DNA from: Amphiduros pacificus | Taxonomy: Eukaryota; Annelida; Polychaeta; Phyllodocida; Hesionidae | Assembly (NCBI GenBank): GCA_949316495.1 | Contig: OX439007.1 | Location: 8,894,049 to 8,958,048, forward strand | Length of the DNA: 64,000 nucleotides | Direction: 5' to 3' | In this document: one piece after another, positions 54,401-64,000 of the stretch | Numbering within the stretch: position 1 is the first letter of the stretch | How the letters are laid out: the number at the start of each line of letters is the position of its first letter | Position numbers and translations under genes: made by a program | Notes under the pieces: model-generated | The model's database searches: none | Told to the model about the DNA's origin: nothing | The model's input: the letters and a program-made list of their open reading frames with translations, nothing else

Positions 54401-55174
54401 ATATCATATTGAGTTCCCAGATCTACTGCCCAGGTTGGGTATAATTCATTGTGTGTGGCAGTGCAAGGCTCATCATACGTTCCATCCACAGCTCTTGAGT
54501 GTATCCAGCCACTACCCCATGTTGACGTCTCCCAGGTTAATTTGTTGAGGGCTAGGTTGACCGAGTGATTTCCTAAGAATGTATTCAACAAATCTCATTA
54601 GATTATTAAAAATATATCACATATTTTACTGTTTCCATCCCTAATTAACCTTTTGCATGTACTGGAACTCCATCTATGTGGGAGTGAAACTCCATTTGAT
54701 GTAAATCCCTTATTTGTTCAATAGATACTATTTAATATGGCATACATAATTCCTCAATCATTAAGCATAGAAAAACTCTCTTTGGATACATCCAGTTGAT
54801 CTCAAAATGTATCTATGTAATCATTTACTCTAGCCTTTCACAATGAGATAACTTTGAAAGAATCTTTGAAGAAATGTTTTTCTCAATGATTTCATATTGC
54901 ATTGTTTTGTTTGAGACACAAAATGCTTTTTACAACTGAATAAAATAAATATATTTTTCATTATGTACATATTTCACCTACTGAATTCCAACCTTTTCAA
55001 AAATATTGTATAAGTGTCACCCTCCCCCCCCCACAAAAATATAATATTTATAAGAATGTTGCTATGCTTGGCTCCCTGCAATCATTTTAAGTCAATTAAA
55101 TTAATACACTTTGAAATCATACCTTGAACATGGAAAATGGTCTCACTCAGAATTAACAAAATCAGCATTCTCAT
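45018..55174 (-). CDS. membrane-anchored F-type lectin (fucolectin-like) gene, seven coding exons
   Basis: Exons on the minus strand: 55174-55123 (signal peptide), 54572-54366 and 52671-52429 (lectin domain), 47708-47590 (Thr-rich stalk), 47282-47158 (transmembrane), 45678-45601 and 45495-45018 (tail). Phases agree throughout and give about 433 aa (468 if the last 105-nt intron is kept). F-type lectins bind fucose outside the cell. The domain shows N-L-A-L-N-K, W-A-V-D-L-G, R-Y-V-Y-L-Q-L-P and C-E-V-E-V-Y-G, but the R-x-D-x4-R fucose signature is not conserved (N-R-A-W-L-G-S-R). The tail has a ~23-Asp run and Lys/Ser repeats. Confidence 0.8.
45373..45443 (-). repeat. (GAT)n microsatellite coding the Asp run
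   Basis: About 23 TCA/ATC triplets on the plus strand read GAT on the coding strand, giving poly-Asp in the cytoplasmic tail of the lectin gene. Length is likely to vary between individuals; because units are triplets, the frame is kept. Confidence 0.9.
48074..48187. repeat. perfect 58-bp tandem duplication
   Basis: The unit starting gccctgtagagtcatgtaca occurs at 48074 and again at 48132 with no difference seen over the shared length. It lies in intron 3 of the lectin gene. Confidence 0.85.
48616..48916 (-). mobile_element. full-length tRNA-derived SINE with 11-bp TSD
   Basis: The minus strand begins ggccacgggccgtggcgcag with an A box and a B box (GGTTCGATCCC), followed by the family body and a tail with tttg repeats on the plus strand. 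TGTCTAATGTG flanks it at 48605-48615 and 48917-48927. It lies in intron 3 of the lectin gene, in the same orientation as the gene. Confidence 0.9.
48960..50110. mobile_element. scrambled LINE relics
   Basis: Minus-strand frames at 48969-49184 (I-H-A-F-V-T-T-L-L-D-Y), 49243-49494 and 49633-49818 resemble the part of a CR1-like RT after the catalytic box. A plus-strand piece at about 50000-50090 reads I-Y-A-D-D-T-Q-I-Y, the catalytic box itself. The pieces lie in opposite orientations, so the locus was rearranged or holds two insertions. Confidence 0.55.
49845..49895 (-). mobile_element. tRNA-like B-box fragment
   Basis: The minus strand reads gatgggttcgactcccact, a T-arm/B-box-like sequence, between the two LINE relics. 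It lacks an A box and the rest of a tRNA, so it is likely a remnant of another SINE. Confidence 0.3.
50436..50724 (-). mobile_element. tRNA-derived SINE, shortened copy
   Basis: This has the same head and tail as the copy at 48616-48916, but the central segment with the cgacatgacaa motif is missing. It lies in intron 3 of the lectin gene. Confidence 0.8.
50760..51440. other. intron sequence, nothing recognised
   Basis: AT-rich intron 3 sequence of the lectin gene without a recognised element. Confidence 0.4.
51541..52166. mobile_element. 0.63-kb MITE with 15-bp terminal inverted repeats
   Basis: The left end is cctcagtcacatttg and the right end (52152-52166) is its exact reverse complement. 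Flanks taata and cataa hint at a short TA-rich target, not proven. The plus strand of the left part matches the fragment at 3880-4128. A 42-bp repeat sits in the middle. Non-coding; it lies in intron 3 of the lectin gene. Confidence 0.75.
51889..52013. repeat. 42-bp repeat, three units, inside the MITE
   Basis: Units begin atatagacgtctttaggat at 51889 and 51931 and a variant at 51973. Each unit contains two copies of the palindrome agacgtct, so the array can also form hairpins. Confidence 0.8.
52866..53175. repeat. 36-bp minisatellite, about 8-9 copies
   Basis: The unit is tgcctgcttgtcacttgtgg followed by agctttgtctcatcat, alternating tgcctg and tgtctg. Because 36 is a multiple of three, several frames stay open on both strands; these are not taken as genes. 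It lies in intron 2 of the lectin gene. Confidence 0.9.
53265..53975. repeat. 53-bp minisatellite, about 13 copies
   Basis: The unit has cacctgtgtagctttctctc, then acctgagcttgtctgtcata, then tgtgtctgcttgt. Its core (cttgtcac-tgtg-agcttt) matches the adjacent 36-bp unit, so both arose from one ancestor, the longer by a ~17-bp extension. It lies in intron 2 of the lectin gene. Confidence 0.9.
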
Positions 55175-56570
55175 AGAAAGCAGAGCTAATGTACTATGAG
55201 GACGTTGATCATCAATATTAGTTCAATTCAGAACTCATGTTAGTAATTAAATGCTGATGAATATCTACATAACAATATCCATACTGGATTAATTGAATTT
55301 CAATATACACAAAACAGTATTAAATATTTTATAGGTTCAACAAGTTCTGATAAAACTAAATGCGTTTTACTGTATCATATAAAATATACTTAACTATTTC
55401 TATACTCATCATACATAAAAATATCAAGAAATCATTTACTTTCAACTGCTTTTTGGCATGATATGTTTTTTCTTTCATAGTTTTATATGGTACAAAACAC
55501 CTTTCTGATTGGACAACTACTATCAGAGGTCAAGCTTTAAGGTTAAACATTAAACATTCATCTATTCTCAATTTTTGTTATGATACATTTTTTTGTCTGA
55601 GAGATGTTTTCTTGGTGTTGTCTTTAACAATGAACCATCTGTGTGGTACTTAGTACCTTTCAATACTTTAGGAACTATCATGAAATGGTGATTTAAAATT
55701 TTCGTATTTTAAAGGATTTGGAACTTTTATGAAATGGTGATTTAAAATTTTCGTATTTTAAAGGATTTGTTGTGTAATAATTTTGTCATATGAAATATGT
55801 TTATCTGGTATTGGCCATTACAGGGAATTATCTACCTGTAACCTTTTATCTCCTTGTATTATTCAATAATAGAGTCACAATTGCAAAAAATGTTTTAATA
55901 TCAAATTAAATAGATGTTAAATTTATTTCCATTTCATGCCCATTTTTGATTAATACTCCAATATAAGCATTTGTTAAAACTCAACATATTTCAATTTAAC
56001 GCACCCTTTAATAAGTACTCTCCACGTTTGGCTCATCATGGAGATACAGAAAGGTGAAATGATGTCGTGGCTATATGTAATAGCTTATGACGTAACCAAA
56101 GGTTTTTGTCTTTTAATTAGGACTTGAATGATGTCTAACATCCTACTTACTCTACCTTGCAGTAATGAGCAGTAATCTATGTGTACTTATCTAATAGTTC
56201 AGATCATCATTCAGCCAATTCTGTGTCATGAACAAAGCATCCAGTTTATAAGTGAAATAGTCCTTCATCAAAAGGATTTTTCTTGAGATGTATTGTATAT
56301 TATATGGATCAACAGTTTTTTTGTAAGTAGTTTATATGGAAGTTTATTTAATTTGTTATTTATGTCAGCATATAATCTGCTATTTTATATTATTGGTTGT
56401 TTAAATGATCAGTGTAATGCCCTTAGAAGGAAGTAAGCCATATATATTTGTCAGTATCCTCTATTAAATGGTAGTGGTCATTTTAGACTATTTCCATGCA
56501 TTTATAGCCAACAGTCACTCTTTTGCTTTTTATAATTGGGTGAAATTTTCTATTATCCTGCAAAGTAATG
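55175..56570. other. upstream flank of the lectin gene
   Basis: No gene recognised. A ~51-bp tandem duplication (tcatgaaatggtgatttaaa…) lies at 55671-55769. The promoter of the lectin gene should be here, but I saw no clear core element. Confidence 0.4.
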
Positions 56571-56575
56571 TTCTA

Positions 56576-56885
56576 TTATATGGTGGGTAATGGATTATTC
56601 CATCCTGTGTTAACTGTGTTTGTTTTTAAATTTGTTAAAGTCCTCAGTTTTATTTGCGGCTTGATTGTGATGAAGGGATTTGGATTTGATTCTATGTCTT
56701 TAAAGATATTCTTATTTGCCGAGTTTTTCAAATGGCTCATTTTGTGGATGAATGCGGAGATTAGATCTTTCGCTGCCTTTGCTTTCACATCTACATCCTT
56801 CGCACCTGATGTGAGCCAACTTTACAGATTTTCCATCACAAACAGAATCTTTCAGCGTAATCTTGATGCTTGTTCCTGCTTCCAT
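56576..56885 (-). CDS. unrecognised small reading frames
   Basis: Two overlapping minus-strand frames (56576-56788 and one starting near 56880) have polar, Lys-rich, protein-like composition, but no domain I know and no splice support. They may be the end of a decayed transposon protein. Confidence 0.15.
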
Positions 56886-56939
56886 TTTCAGTTAGCAAAT
56901 TTTGCAGGTTTTATATGGAGGATGGGCTGAATGGAACAA

Positions 56940-57975
56940 ATGTGACATGAGAAGATTTATATTCAATGGCACTTCGAGAGGATCTATCTTATGTGAGAGG
57001 GCAACACTGCAAAACTCATGCTAGATCTCTCATCTCCACTGGTACAGCCAAATAATCTATGCATGAGACCATTGACGGTGATGGTCATGACAAAACAAAT
57101 CTCTTGCATGTACCAATGGTGTTGTCCACTTCCCTCTAGCTTTCACCCATATTCCCACCTGACCTCTGCCCTTGTGATGCTATGTGTGATCCACATCTAC
57201 CATCTTATCACACCTTGCTATCATACAAACAACACAGTCACACACAGCCAACATATATGGCAAATGACAACACCAGCCTTTTTCTGACTTGAAAGATGAT
57301 GACATATCAGGTATAACAGTATAATTCTCATGAGATAAATACATTTTATTCATTACATATCTCAATAAACATACAGCTATAATGGTCCACAAAAAGGTTT
57401 TGGTAAAACCTAATACCATCTGGGGCATTAATTATTCACGTGGCCTTTTATAGGTCACTCCAGTCCATGCAGGAATAGAGGCAGGTAATTTTATGAAATT
57501 ATGATAAGATCTTATTTCAATTATTCAAAACAGTAAATTATATATAATATCCTGTTAACATGACAGACATGATGCACCACAGTACTCTGAGAAATATATT
57601 CCTCAATTACCGTTAAATGGTGTTTTACATGGATATTATGTGTTCGTGACATATAAAATTGCTGAGTGAAACATATGATTGACGCACACTGACTAAAACA
57701 AATTTATATGTAATATTGGATAAATATTTTAGACAATATTATTCTTTGCTTAGATATTTTCATATATTTTATGGTATTATTGACTCAGAAATAAAAATCA
57801 TCATAAATGAAAAAAGCATTATCGTTACATAATGTGATTTCTCAAAAATCATATATGTAACAACACATCTTAAAGTATATTTGCCACTGACAAGGTCTCT
57901 ATAGGATTAATATGTTATTTGCCTCTCTTTGAAAACAGGAAGATAGAATATTTCCACAAGGGATAGTCAGGTGAT
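56940..57975. other. non-coding
   Basis: No gene or repeat recognised; AT-rich after 57450. Confidence 0.4.
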
Positions 57976-58029
57976 TATCCAGCTAATACGTTTTTTCTTA
58001 AAAACTTGGAGTTGTATGGACGTAGACCT

Positions 58030-58585
58030 GTGAACACCAGATAACGTTGTGAGCACGTTGTTATACGTTTTTTCTACGTTGTGAGCACGTTGTTATACGT
58101 TTTTTCTACGTTGTGAGCACATATTGAGCACCAACATGAGGACGTTGTGAAGACGGTGTAAAGTGCCTTGTAAGGAAGCAGATCTGTGTACACCCTATAA
58201 TGTATGATCATAATGTGATAAAACGATGTAAGCATATGCTTAACATGTTGCAAGCATGTTTTGACATTGTCCGAAATTATATGGATATATATAACAGTTG
58301 ATAATAACATTAAGCTTGTATCACAACCAATAACATGATCATTTAAAATTTTTTTATTTCATCCATTCAGAACACTATGTCTTGTCCATAAATTCACAAA
58401 TCAGCTGTTACAGGTCACCATTTTCTGTTGTACTGTAGCCAATCTAATCACCACATATTTTCTTCTTCGTGCTTACCACTTTGTTCTTCTATGTGCTGAG
58501 CACGTTGGAAAAACGTAGAAAGACAACTAAACCTTATATTTCTACGTGCTCACAACGTTCTTTCTACGTTGTGTTACCTGGGTAT
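58030..58585. mobile_element. MITE-like inverted repeat with internal 32-bp duplication
   Basis: The left part (accagataacgttgtgagca) and the reverse complement of the right part (acccaggtaacacaacgtag, then acgttgtgagcacgt) are similar, enclosing ~0.5 kb. Near the left end cgttgtgagcacgttgttat is repeated with period 32. Non-coding. Confidence 0.45.
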
Positions 58586-58707
58586 ACATTTAAATGTTGA
58601 CAGTTGGCCACTAGTGCAAGCAAACTAGGGTCTGACTTGGAGTAAATTGCAACAGATTTTTCACAATTTTCCACAATGCATTCCCCTAGAGATCCCTAGA
58701 ATACATG

Positions 58708-59130
58708 AAGTCTAAAATTCAGGTTGATATAATGTGCCAAATTTGCATAAACCCAAGATGGTCATCCAATATTGACAATCTTCATTGCCATTGCTCTCAG
58801 AAGTTATATTTGACAGTTTCTAAATTCTACATTAAGGGGCTTATGGCCAAGTATTCTCTTGGAATATCTTATCAAGCTGAATGGTGCCAAATCTGCATAA
58901 AACCAAGATAGGTGTGGAAATATCAACATTTTCCAAAATGATTACTCTCAGAAGAGATATTTGTGTGATTTTAAATTCTAGATCAGGGACATTGATCACA
59001 TGGGTTTCATTTTGATATATTACAATTTGATAAGATCTGTGATTAATTGCCAATAATCAGATATACACAACATGAACATCATTTAGTTACCAAAGCAAAT
59101 ATGAACATCATTTAGTTACCAAAATAATGT
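58708..59130. repeat. diverged ~170-bp tandem repeat and a 30-bp duplication
   Basis: Two related units start near 58730 and 58880, each with tgccaaat-tgcataaa-ccaagat and a later ctcagaag-atattt. At 59072-59125 atgaacatcatttagttacc occurs twice. Confidence 0.55.
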
Positions 59131-59302
59131 GAAGGCTTAGATAGAAACAAATGATGTCCAGACTCAAGACCTCCGGTGGATATTGTTTGACAGAGCTATT
59201 TCCTCTTTGATATCAACAGAAGTGTGGTTGTCAATGCCTGTGTGCAATATTTCAACAAGGATGAAAACTTTGATGTGCATATAACTCAAATAATACGATC
59301 AC

Positions 59303-59446
59303 ATATGAGCTTTGACCCATGCCTAAAGGGTTAATCTGTTATCCTTGTAAATCTGTGACTGGGTGGGTTGTCATGTCAAGGACCAGCGACATGACAATGC
59401 AGTGTGGCAGCACTATATATTTGCTACAAGTAGGTCTCATCACGAT
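59303..59446 (+). mobile_element. SINE body fragment, opposite orientation
   Basis: The stretch with cttgtaaatctgtgac and gctacaagtaggtctcat is the reverse complement of the body of the SINE copies at 48616 and 61261. Both the tRNA head and the tail are missing. Confidence 0.7.
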
Positions 59447-59449
59447 TAT

Positions 59450-61249
59450 GGATACTGGTTTATTATTCTTTTTTGATGATTCAAAGCCTAGTTTCTGATA
59501 ACTGATTACTGATAGTTTTAAGGAATCTGGCATGATTCCAAATGTAATTGATTTATAAAAACAAATAAATAAGTACGATGATTTGCAGGCATTATTGGCT
59601 AAAAAGAACAGCAGCTCAATGTCGGTTGTGACTGTTGACAAAATAAACATTACCAGAAGATAGACTCTCAGGGGAACATATACAGTGGGGAATGAGATAC
59701 ACACATATTGCCTGATGTGATTAATAGCATCTTTCTCAGTTCAGTTCTGTAAGAAACTGGCCTAGGTTGACAAAACAATGTTTTATATCTGACAGCACTC
59801 TCCATTTACATGATCAGCTTGCTCCAAGTCATCATATCTACATATTTACAATTAGCACTGATCAAAAATCGAAACTAACTCCTTATTGTTCTAATTACAA
59901 GCGTGCAATACTTTCTTAACAAGCTATTTCTACAAATCTTTGGTCTTTCATATATGTTTTCCCCATCAACTTTAAAATCTTGAATTCTAAAATGCTTATA
60001 TTTCCTAGATTTATTTATTTTTCTTATTTGTTCTGGTATGTACTTAACCCCTAATGTTGATTAGCAGGAATTACCAATTTCTTTTTCTGGACTAGTGTAT
60101 CTACATACTTAATTGATACAATTTATAACCATTGTTATTCAATGTGCTCTATTTAATGCTGGGATCCACTTAGTCTGACGTCATTATCATGATTACATTG
60201 TAACAAAGTTGCAGCCTAAGGGAATGCTACTAAATGACGTCACCGAGCCAGAACAATAGGGACATCAACGTCCCTCCTGTCTGTTACCAGTTGTGGACAT
60301 TGCTGTCCTTCCTGTCTGTTAGGGGTTAATGGCAAACTAATGATTTTGTGATCAGAGATTTTTTCATCCATTCAATAATCTGCTATTCTACTAGAATGAA
60401 TATTTTATATAGTTTCCAGTAATTCCAATGTATCACCCCTGATATATGTTTGTGTTAATTCATTTTCTATATTAGATATTCAAAACAATATCTAAATATT
60501 GATGCACCTTTTTGAACAGGAACCTAATTTATAGCCCCCTTTTAAAAGCATACTTCTTTCTTGGGGTCATTTTTATGTGGAGTATGATCATAGAGGCACT
60601 GAAAGGTAAAATGACGTCATAAGAGTATGGCAATATCTACCCACTGTTAGAAAGACTTTACTAAGCAGGTGTTTGCACAAAATCACTGGTCAGCTGAACA
60701 AAGTTTGTTGACAAAGTGTCCAATGGATGATTTCGATTTTAGCAGAAGACTCGTCCACATTCAAATGGCACAGAAATATATGTAGGGGAAATATGATGGG
60801 TAATCACTTTTGATCGCAAAGTTTAGGGTATAAACATTTATATTATGCAAGGAAAATATGCTTGAAAACTTCATTTCATGAATGCTTTGAGCTAAAATAC
60901 CGGACAAAAAGAGGAAAGGTCAGGGTACCAGCAGTAGAGATTAAAAATGTGAGTTCACACCCTGCTGAGAACACTTGCTCACTGAGATTAGTACTTAAAT
61001 TAGTAGGGTGTGTGGTCACTTTCACAAATCTAAAATAGTGGGCAAATTACTAGACACATCTGAGCATTATTACTGCACAATATATCTTCATTCAAATTGT
61101 GGTTTTATTTCACAATTAAAATTATAATGATTGCAATATTTGATATTTTTTAAAATATTTAAATATAGAAATTCTAATTCCATATTAATAATAGTGTTTA
61201 AACAAATGTGAAACTAGAGAACTGTTTTGGAGGCATTGAGGTGATTTTT
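59450..61249. other. non-coding
   Basis: No recognised gene, RNA or repeat; short frames only. Confidence 0.4.
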
Positions 61250-61260
61250 GCACATGTGAG

Positions 61261-61540
61261 TTTGCACATTATTTCAGTCATTTCGTGATGGGACCTAATC
61301 GTAGCAGATATAGTGCTGCCTCACTGAAATGTCATGTTGCAGGTCCTTGATATGACAATCCTCCCGGTCACAGATTTACAAGGACAACGGGTTAACCCTT
61401 TGGCATGGGCCTCAGCTCATGTTTGTGCATCGTGATTTCAATCTTGGCATGGCTGAGGATCGAACCCATGACCTTTGGATCACCATCGAACTGGTACTAA
61501 TAAGCTGGCACTCTAACCAACTGCGCCATATCCCGTGGCC
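61261..61540 (-). mobile_element. tRNA-derived SINE with 11-bp TSD, 3'-shortened
   Basis: The copy has the same head (A and B boxes on the minus strand) and body as the others and ends at a shortened tail. GCACATGTGAG flanks it at 61250-61260 and 61541-61551, fixing both borders. Confidence 0.9.
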
Positions 61541-62400
61541 GCACATGTGAGCACATGCCTATTTGAGAAATATACATATAGGTGATGTGTAGCCTGTTTA
61601 TTTTCATCATGTCTGGCATGGTCAAATATTGACAATTCCAAATTTTGAAGATCTTGAATATTGTTTTGGAATAGATAATATACCAATCTAATGGAATGTA
61701 TTTAAGATTGAGCATTGTTTGCAGATATGTCATAAGGGGTGATGAATTATAGTCATTTCTGTATTGAAATGTGTATCTAGGCAAAATGGTAAGCCATGAG
61801 TAAAGGTCAAAGCATATCATCAGACCTGTGAGACACACACTAATACCTTTGTAACTATAGCATTGCACTGGATATATTCATGCATGATCAAGATTGGTCT
61901 CATGATCAATTTACTCGAAGTTTAAAATCTTGAAATTGACTGTATAAAGCTGTTTTTTTTATATTTGCTTTGTTTGCAAAAAAAACAAATAATTAATTTT
62001 TTCTGATGTGCATATTGCTCAATTTGAACCCCAAAATAAAGATTTCCTCTTTTTTCAGTATAAAGTCATTTCTGTAATTTTATATTCTTCTTCATTTGAA
62101 ACAAGCAAATCAATTGATGTTTTCTGAAGTGCATATCACTCAAAAAGAGCATTGAAGACAGACATCTTTGCCACTGAACCACATATCACTCTGTGGCAGC
62201 ACTGTAAAAACTTTGTCTCCGAATTGTTTAAAAATTAAAATTGGCTCTATGTTACAGTTTCTTTGCTAATGTATCATTGCTCAAAATTACTCCAAATATA
62301 GATCTTTGATTTCTGTACAAAGTCATGTTATTTGATTTAGTTTTCATTTTTTGTATTTTCTCCATTTGCAAAGAAATATATAACTTCCATATCATTCAAA
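61541..62400. other. non-coding with diverged repeats
   Basis: From about 61960 to 62390 similar segments recur (tgatgt-catat-ctcaa, then cagtataaagtcat-tctgt), a diverged ~130-bp repeat. No gene recognised. Confidence 0.4.
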
Positions 62401-62404
62401 TATC

Positions 62405-63690
62405 TTCAAATACCTTGATGCTCTATTCGTGACAGAGACATGGGTACATGAGACTGGTAATGAAAGGATCACTAGGGAACTTGAAGAGGGTGCTCTCAAT
62501 TTTAATTTTATCCCCGTAGGGGGTGCTCAGGTGGTGGGTTAGGTCTGTTACATCGGGTTGAACTATCCTTAGTAACCAATAGGTTAAACCCACCAGTTGT
62601 GCACACTATGGAGCTCATGGAAGCATCTCTACTAATCAAGGGGAAAAAATGACCTTTATGGTCACAAATGAATACACCTACTTTGAATTCTATGATGAAT
62701 TTACTTAATTAGTGGCTCACTATGGCTACTTCAGTCATGAAGTCATTCTCCTAGGTGACTGCAATTTTCATGTCAATAAACCGACCAAACCTGATGTCAT
62801 GAAATTTAATGACATCCTTCTACCTTTGACATGGACCAATGGGTACAGGAACCAACGCATAGATTAGGCAATACCCTTGATCTAATCATTACCTTCAAGG
62901 GTAATAAGTTTCTAAAAAATCACCTAGTGGATGAGTATATATCTGATCAATAAGATGATCAGATTATACTTTAGCATCACACCTCCAAAACCTGCCAAGA
63001 AATCCATCAGGTACAGGAACTATCGAGGTATTGACCTTCAATTCTTAAAGGATGACATAACTTTGACATGGGAACATCTATCCTTACATGACATGGTGGA
63101 TTACTATGATAAGGGGCTCACATCATTCATGGATAAACATGCTCCCCTAAAAAATGCCAAGGTATCCCAGCGCAAACCAGTACCCTGGATCTTTGATCAA
63201 ATCAAGAGAACTCTCTTAAGAGGAGACTTGAGAGGAAAATGAATAAAATAGGATCCCACTCTAATAAGGAATTATATAATATCCAGAGAAATAAATATAA
63301 TTGCTTGTTGAAGTCATCCCAATCCATTTACTTCTCTAATCTAGTTGAGGAAAACAAAAATGACCATTAAAAAGATTTTTAATGTCATTGATTCAGTCAT
63401 GTACAAGAATAGGGACACACCCCAATCTGATTGTGAAACCACTCAAGCTGAGAAATTCAATGCATTTCTTCTTGATAATATAGAAAAGATTAGCTATGAC
63501 ATGGATAAGGCACCATCTTGCACAAATCTGCCACCAGGTAAAACCACAAACAATGGCTCGTTACCTCTACCTGGCCCATCAAGGCTAGACAGATTTGTGC
63601 GCCTCACCACAAATGATGTGTGTAAACTGGTAAAGAAGTCAGCTAAAAAGTCATGTGAGCTCGACCCTATCCCGACCTGACTTGGCCCGA
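62405..63690 (+). mobile_element. decayed CR1/Jockey-like LINE, endonuclease to early RT
   Basis: Plus-strand pieces read D-A-L-F-V-T-E-T-W-V (endonuclease, near 62417), the linker frame 62931-63242 (I-R-Y-R-N-Y-R-G-I-D, then M-D-K-H-A-P-L-K), and 63345-63680 ending K-S-C-E-L-D-P-I-P-T just before the RT domain. Many stops and shifts separate the pieces. Homology stops at about 63690, where another element begins. Confidence 0.75.
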
Positions 63691-63699
63691 CTGCTTGAC

Positions 63700-64000
63700 C
63701 TCTTGGATAATAATAATAATAATAAAAACTTATATAGCGCATATACCAGACCGTAGTCTGTTCAAAGCGCTTTATTAAGCATGTGCTTCCTAAATAGATA
63801 TGTTTTTAGCCTAGATTTGAAAGTATCAATACTAGTGCTAGTTCTAGTATCATTAGGTAAGTCATTCCATAGTTTCGGTCCAATATGCGAGAAAGCTCTG
63901 TCGCCCAGTGTCTTCAGGCGCATATGCGGAACATCCAGGTGAGTTCCATCATTTGACCTCAGGTCCCTTTCACCTTGCTTCACCACTAGGAGGTCTCGCA
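63700..64000 (-). mobile_element. LINE 3' end (CR1/L2-like), continues beyond the window
   Basis: The minus-strand frame 63986-63762 reads G-D-R-A-F-S-H-I-G-P-K-L-W-N-D-L-P and T-F-K-S-R-L-K-T-Y-L-F, the standard C-terminus of CR1/L2 LINE proteins, followed by a short 3'UTR and an (ATT)n tail at 63705-63726. Its 5' part lies outside the window. Confidence 0.8.

Noticed and set aside
56568-56930. 120-aa hydrophobic plus-strand frame
   Set aside because: T-rich strand gives hydrophobic residues by chance; the opposite strand looks more protein-like.

Overview
The window looks like lophotrochozoan, probably marine molluscan, genomic DNA. It is gene-poor and AT-rich, with introns carrying tRNA-headed SINEs, CR1/L2- and I-like LINE pieces, a DIRS-like retroelement, MITEs and minisatellites, plus one host gene of a type common in molluscs (a membrane F-type lectin). 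The species cannot be named from the sequence alone.

Layout. 1-8.9 kb: no recognised host gene; a 27-bp minisatellite, a diverged ~120-bp repeat, two MITE-like pieces, a LINE tail and two SINE copies. 8.95-10.71 kb and 38.06-38.26 kb: the two separated parts of an old DIRS-like retroelement (+ strand). 10.717-38.057 kb: one very large, young LTR retroelement (27.3 kb, - strand) inserted into that DIRS copy. Its two 729-bp LTRs differ at two positions by my reading and are flanked by a GTAT target duplication. In sense order it carries gag with two zinc knuckles, protease, RT/RNase H, integrase with GPY/F-like module and chromodomain, an ~85-bp tandem array, a Pro-rich ORF, an F-like class I envelope fossil, further ORFs, and a ~10.5-kb purine-rich stretch before the 3' LTR. 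That last stretch shows antisense (plus-strand) gene signals: a TATAAA in the LTR, a donor- and an acceptor-like site, and AATAAA. A 1.67-kb DNA transposon (33.610-35.274 kb, 6-bp TSD) sits in its pol region.

40.2-43.75 kb: a LINE with a single intact 1103-aa ORF (2A-like peptide, PHD-like finger, endonuclease, RT) on the - strand, followed by another LINE tail at about 44 kb. 45.0-55.2 kb: the only convincing host gene, on the - strand: signal peptide, F-type lectin domain, Thr-rich stalk, one transmembrane segment and a cytoplasmic tail with a long Asp run and Lys/Ser-rich repeats. Exon phases agree across all introns. The introns hold two SINEs with tRNA heads, LINE relics, a 0.63-kb MITE and a pair of related 36/53-bp minisatellites. 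55.2-64 kb: more SINEs, a MITE-like inverted repeat and two LINE fragments that meet near 63.7 kb.

The most interesting object is the giant LTR element: chromodomain integrase plus F-like envelope, several extra ORFs and a possible antisense transcription unit.
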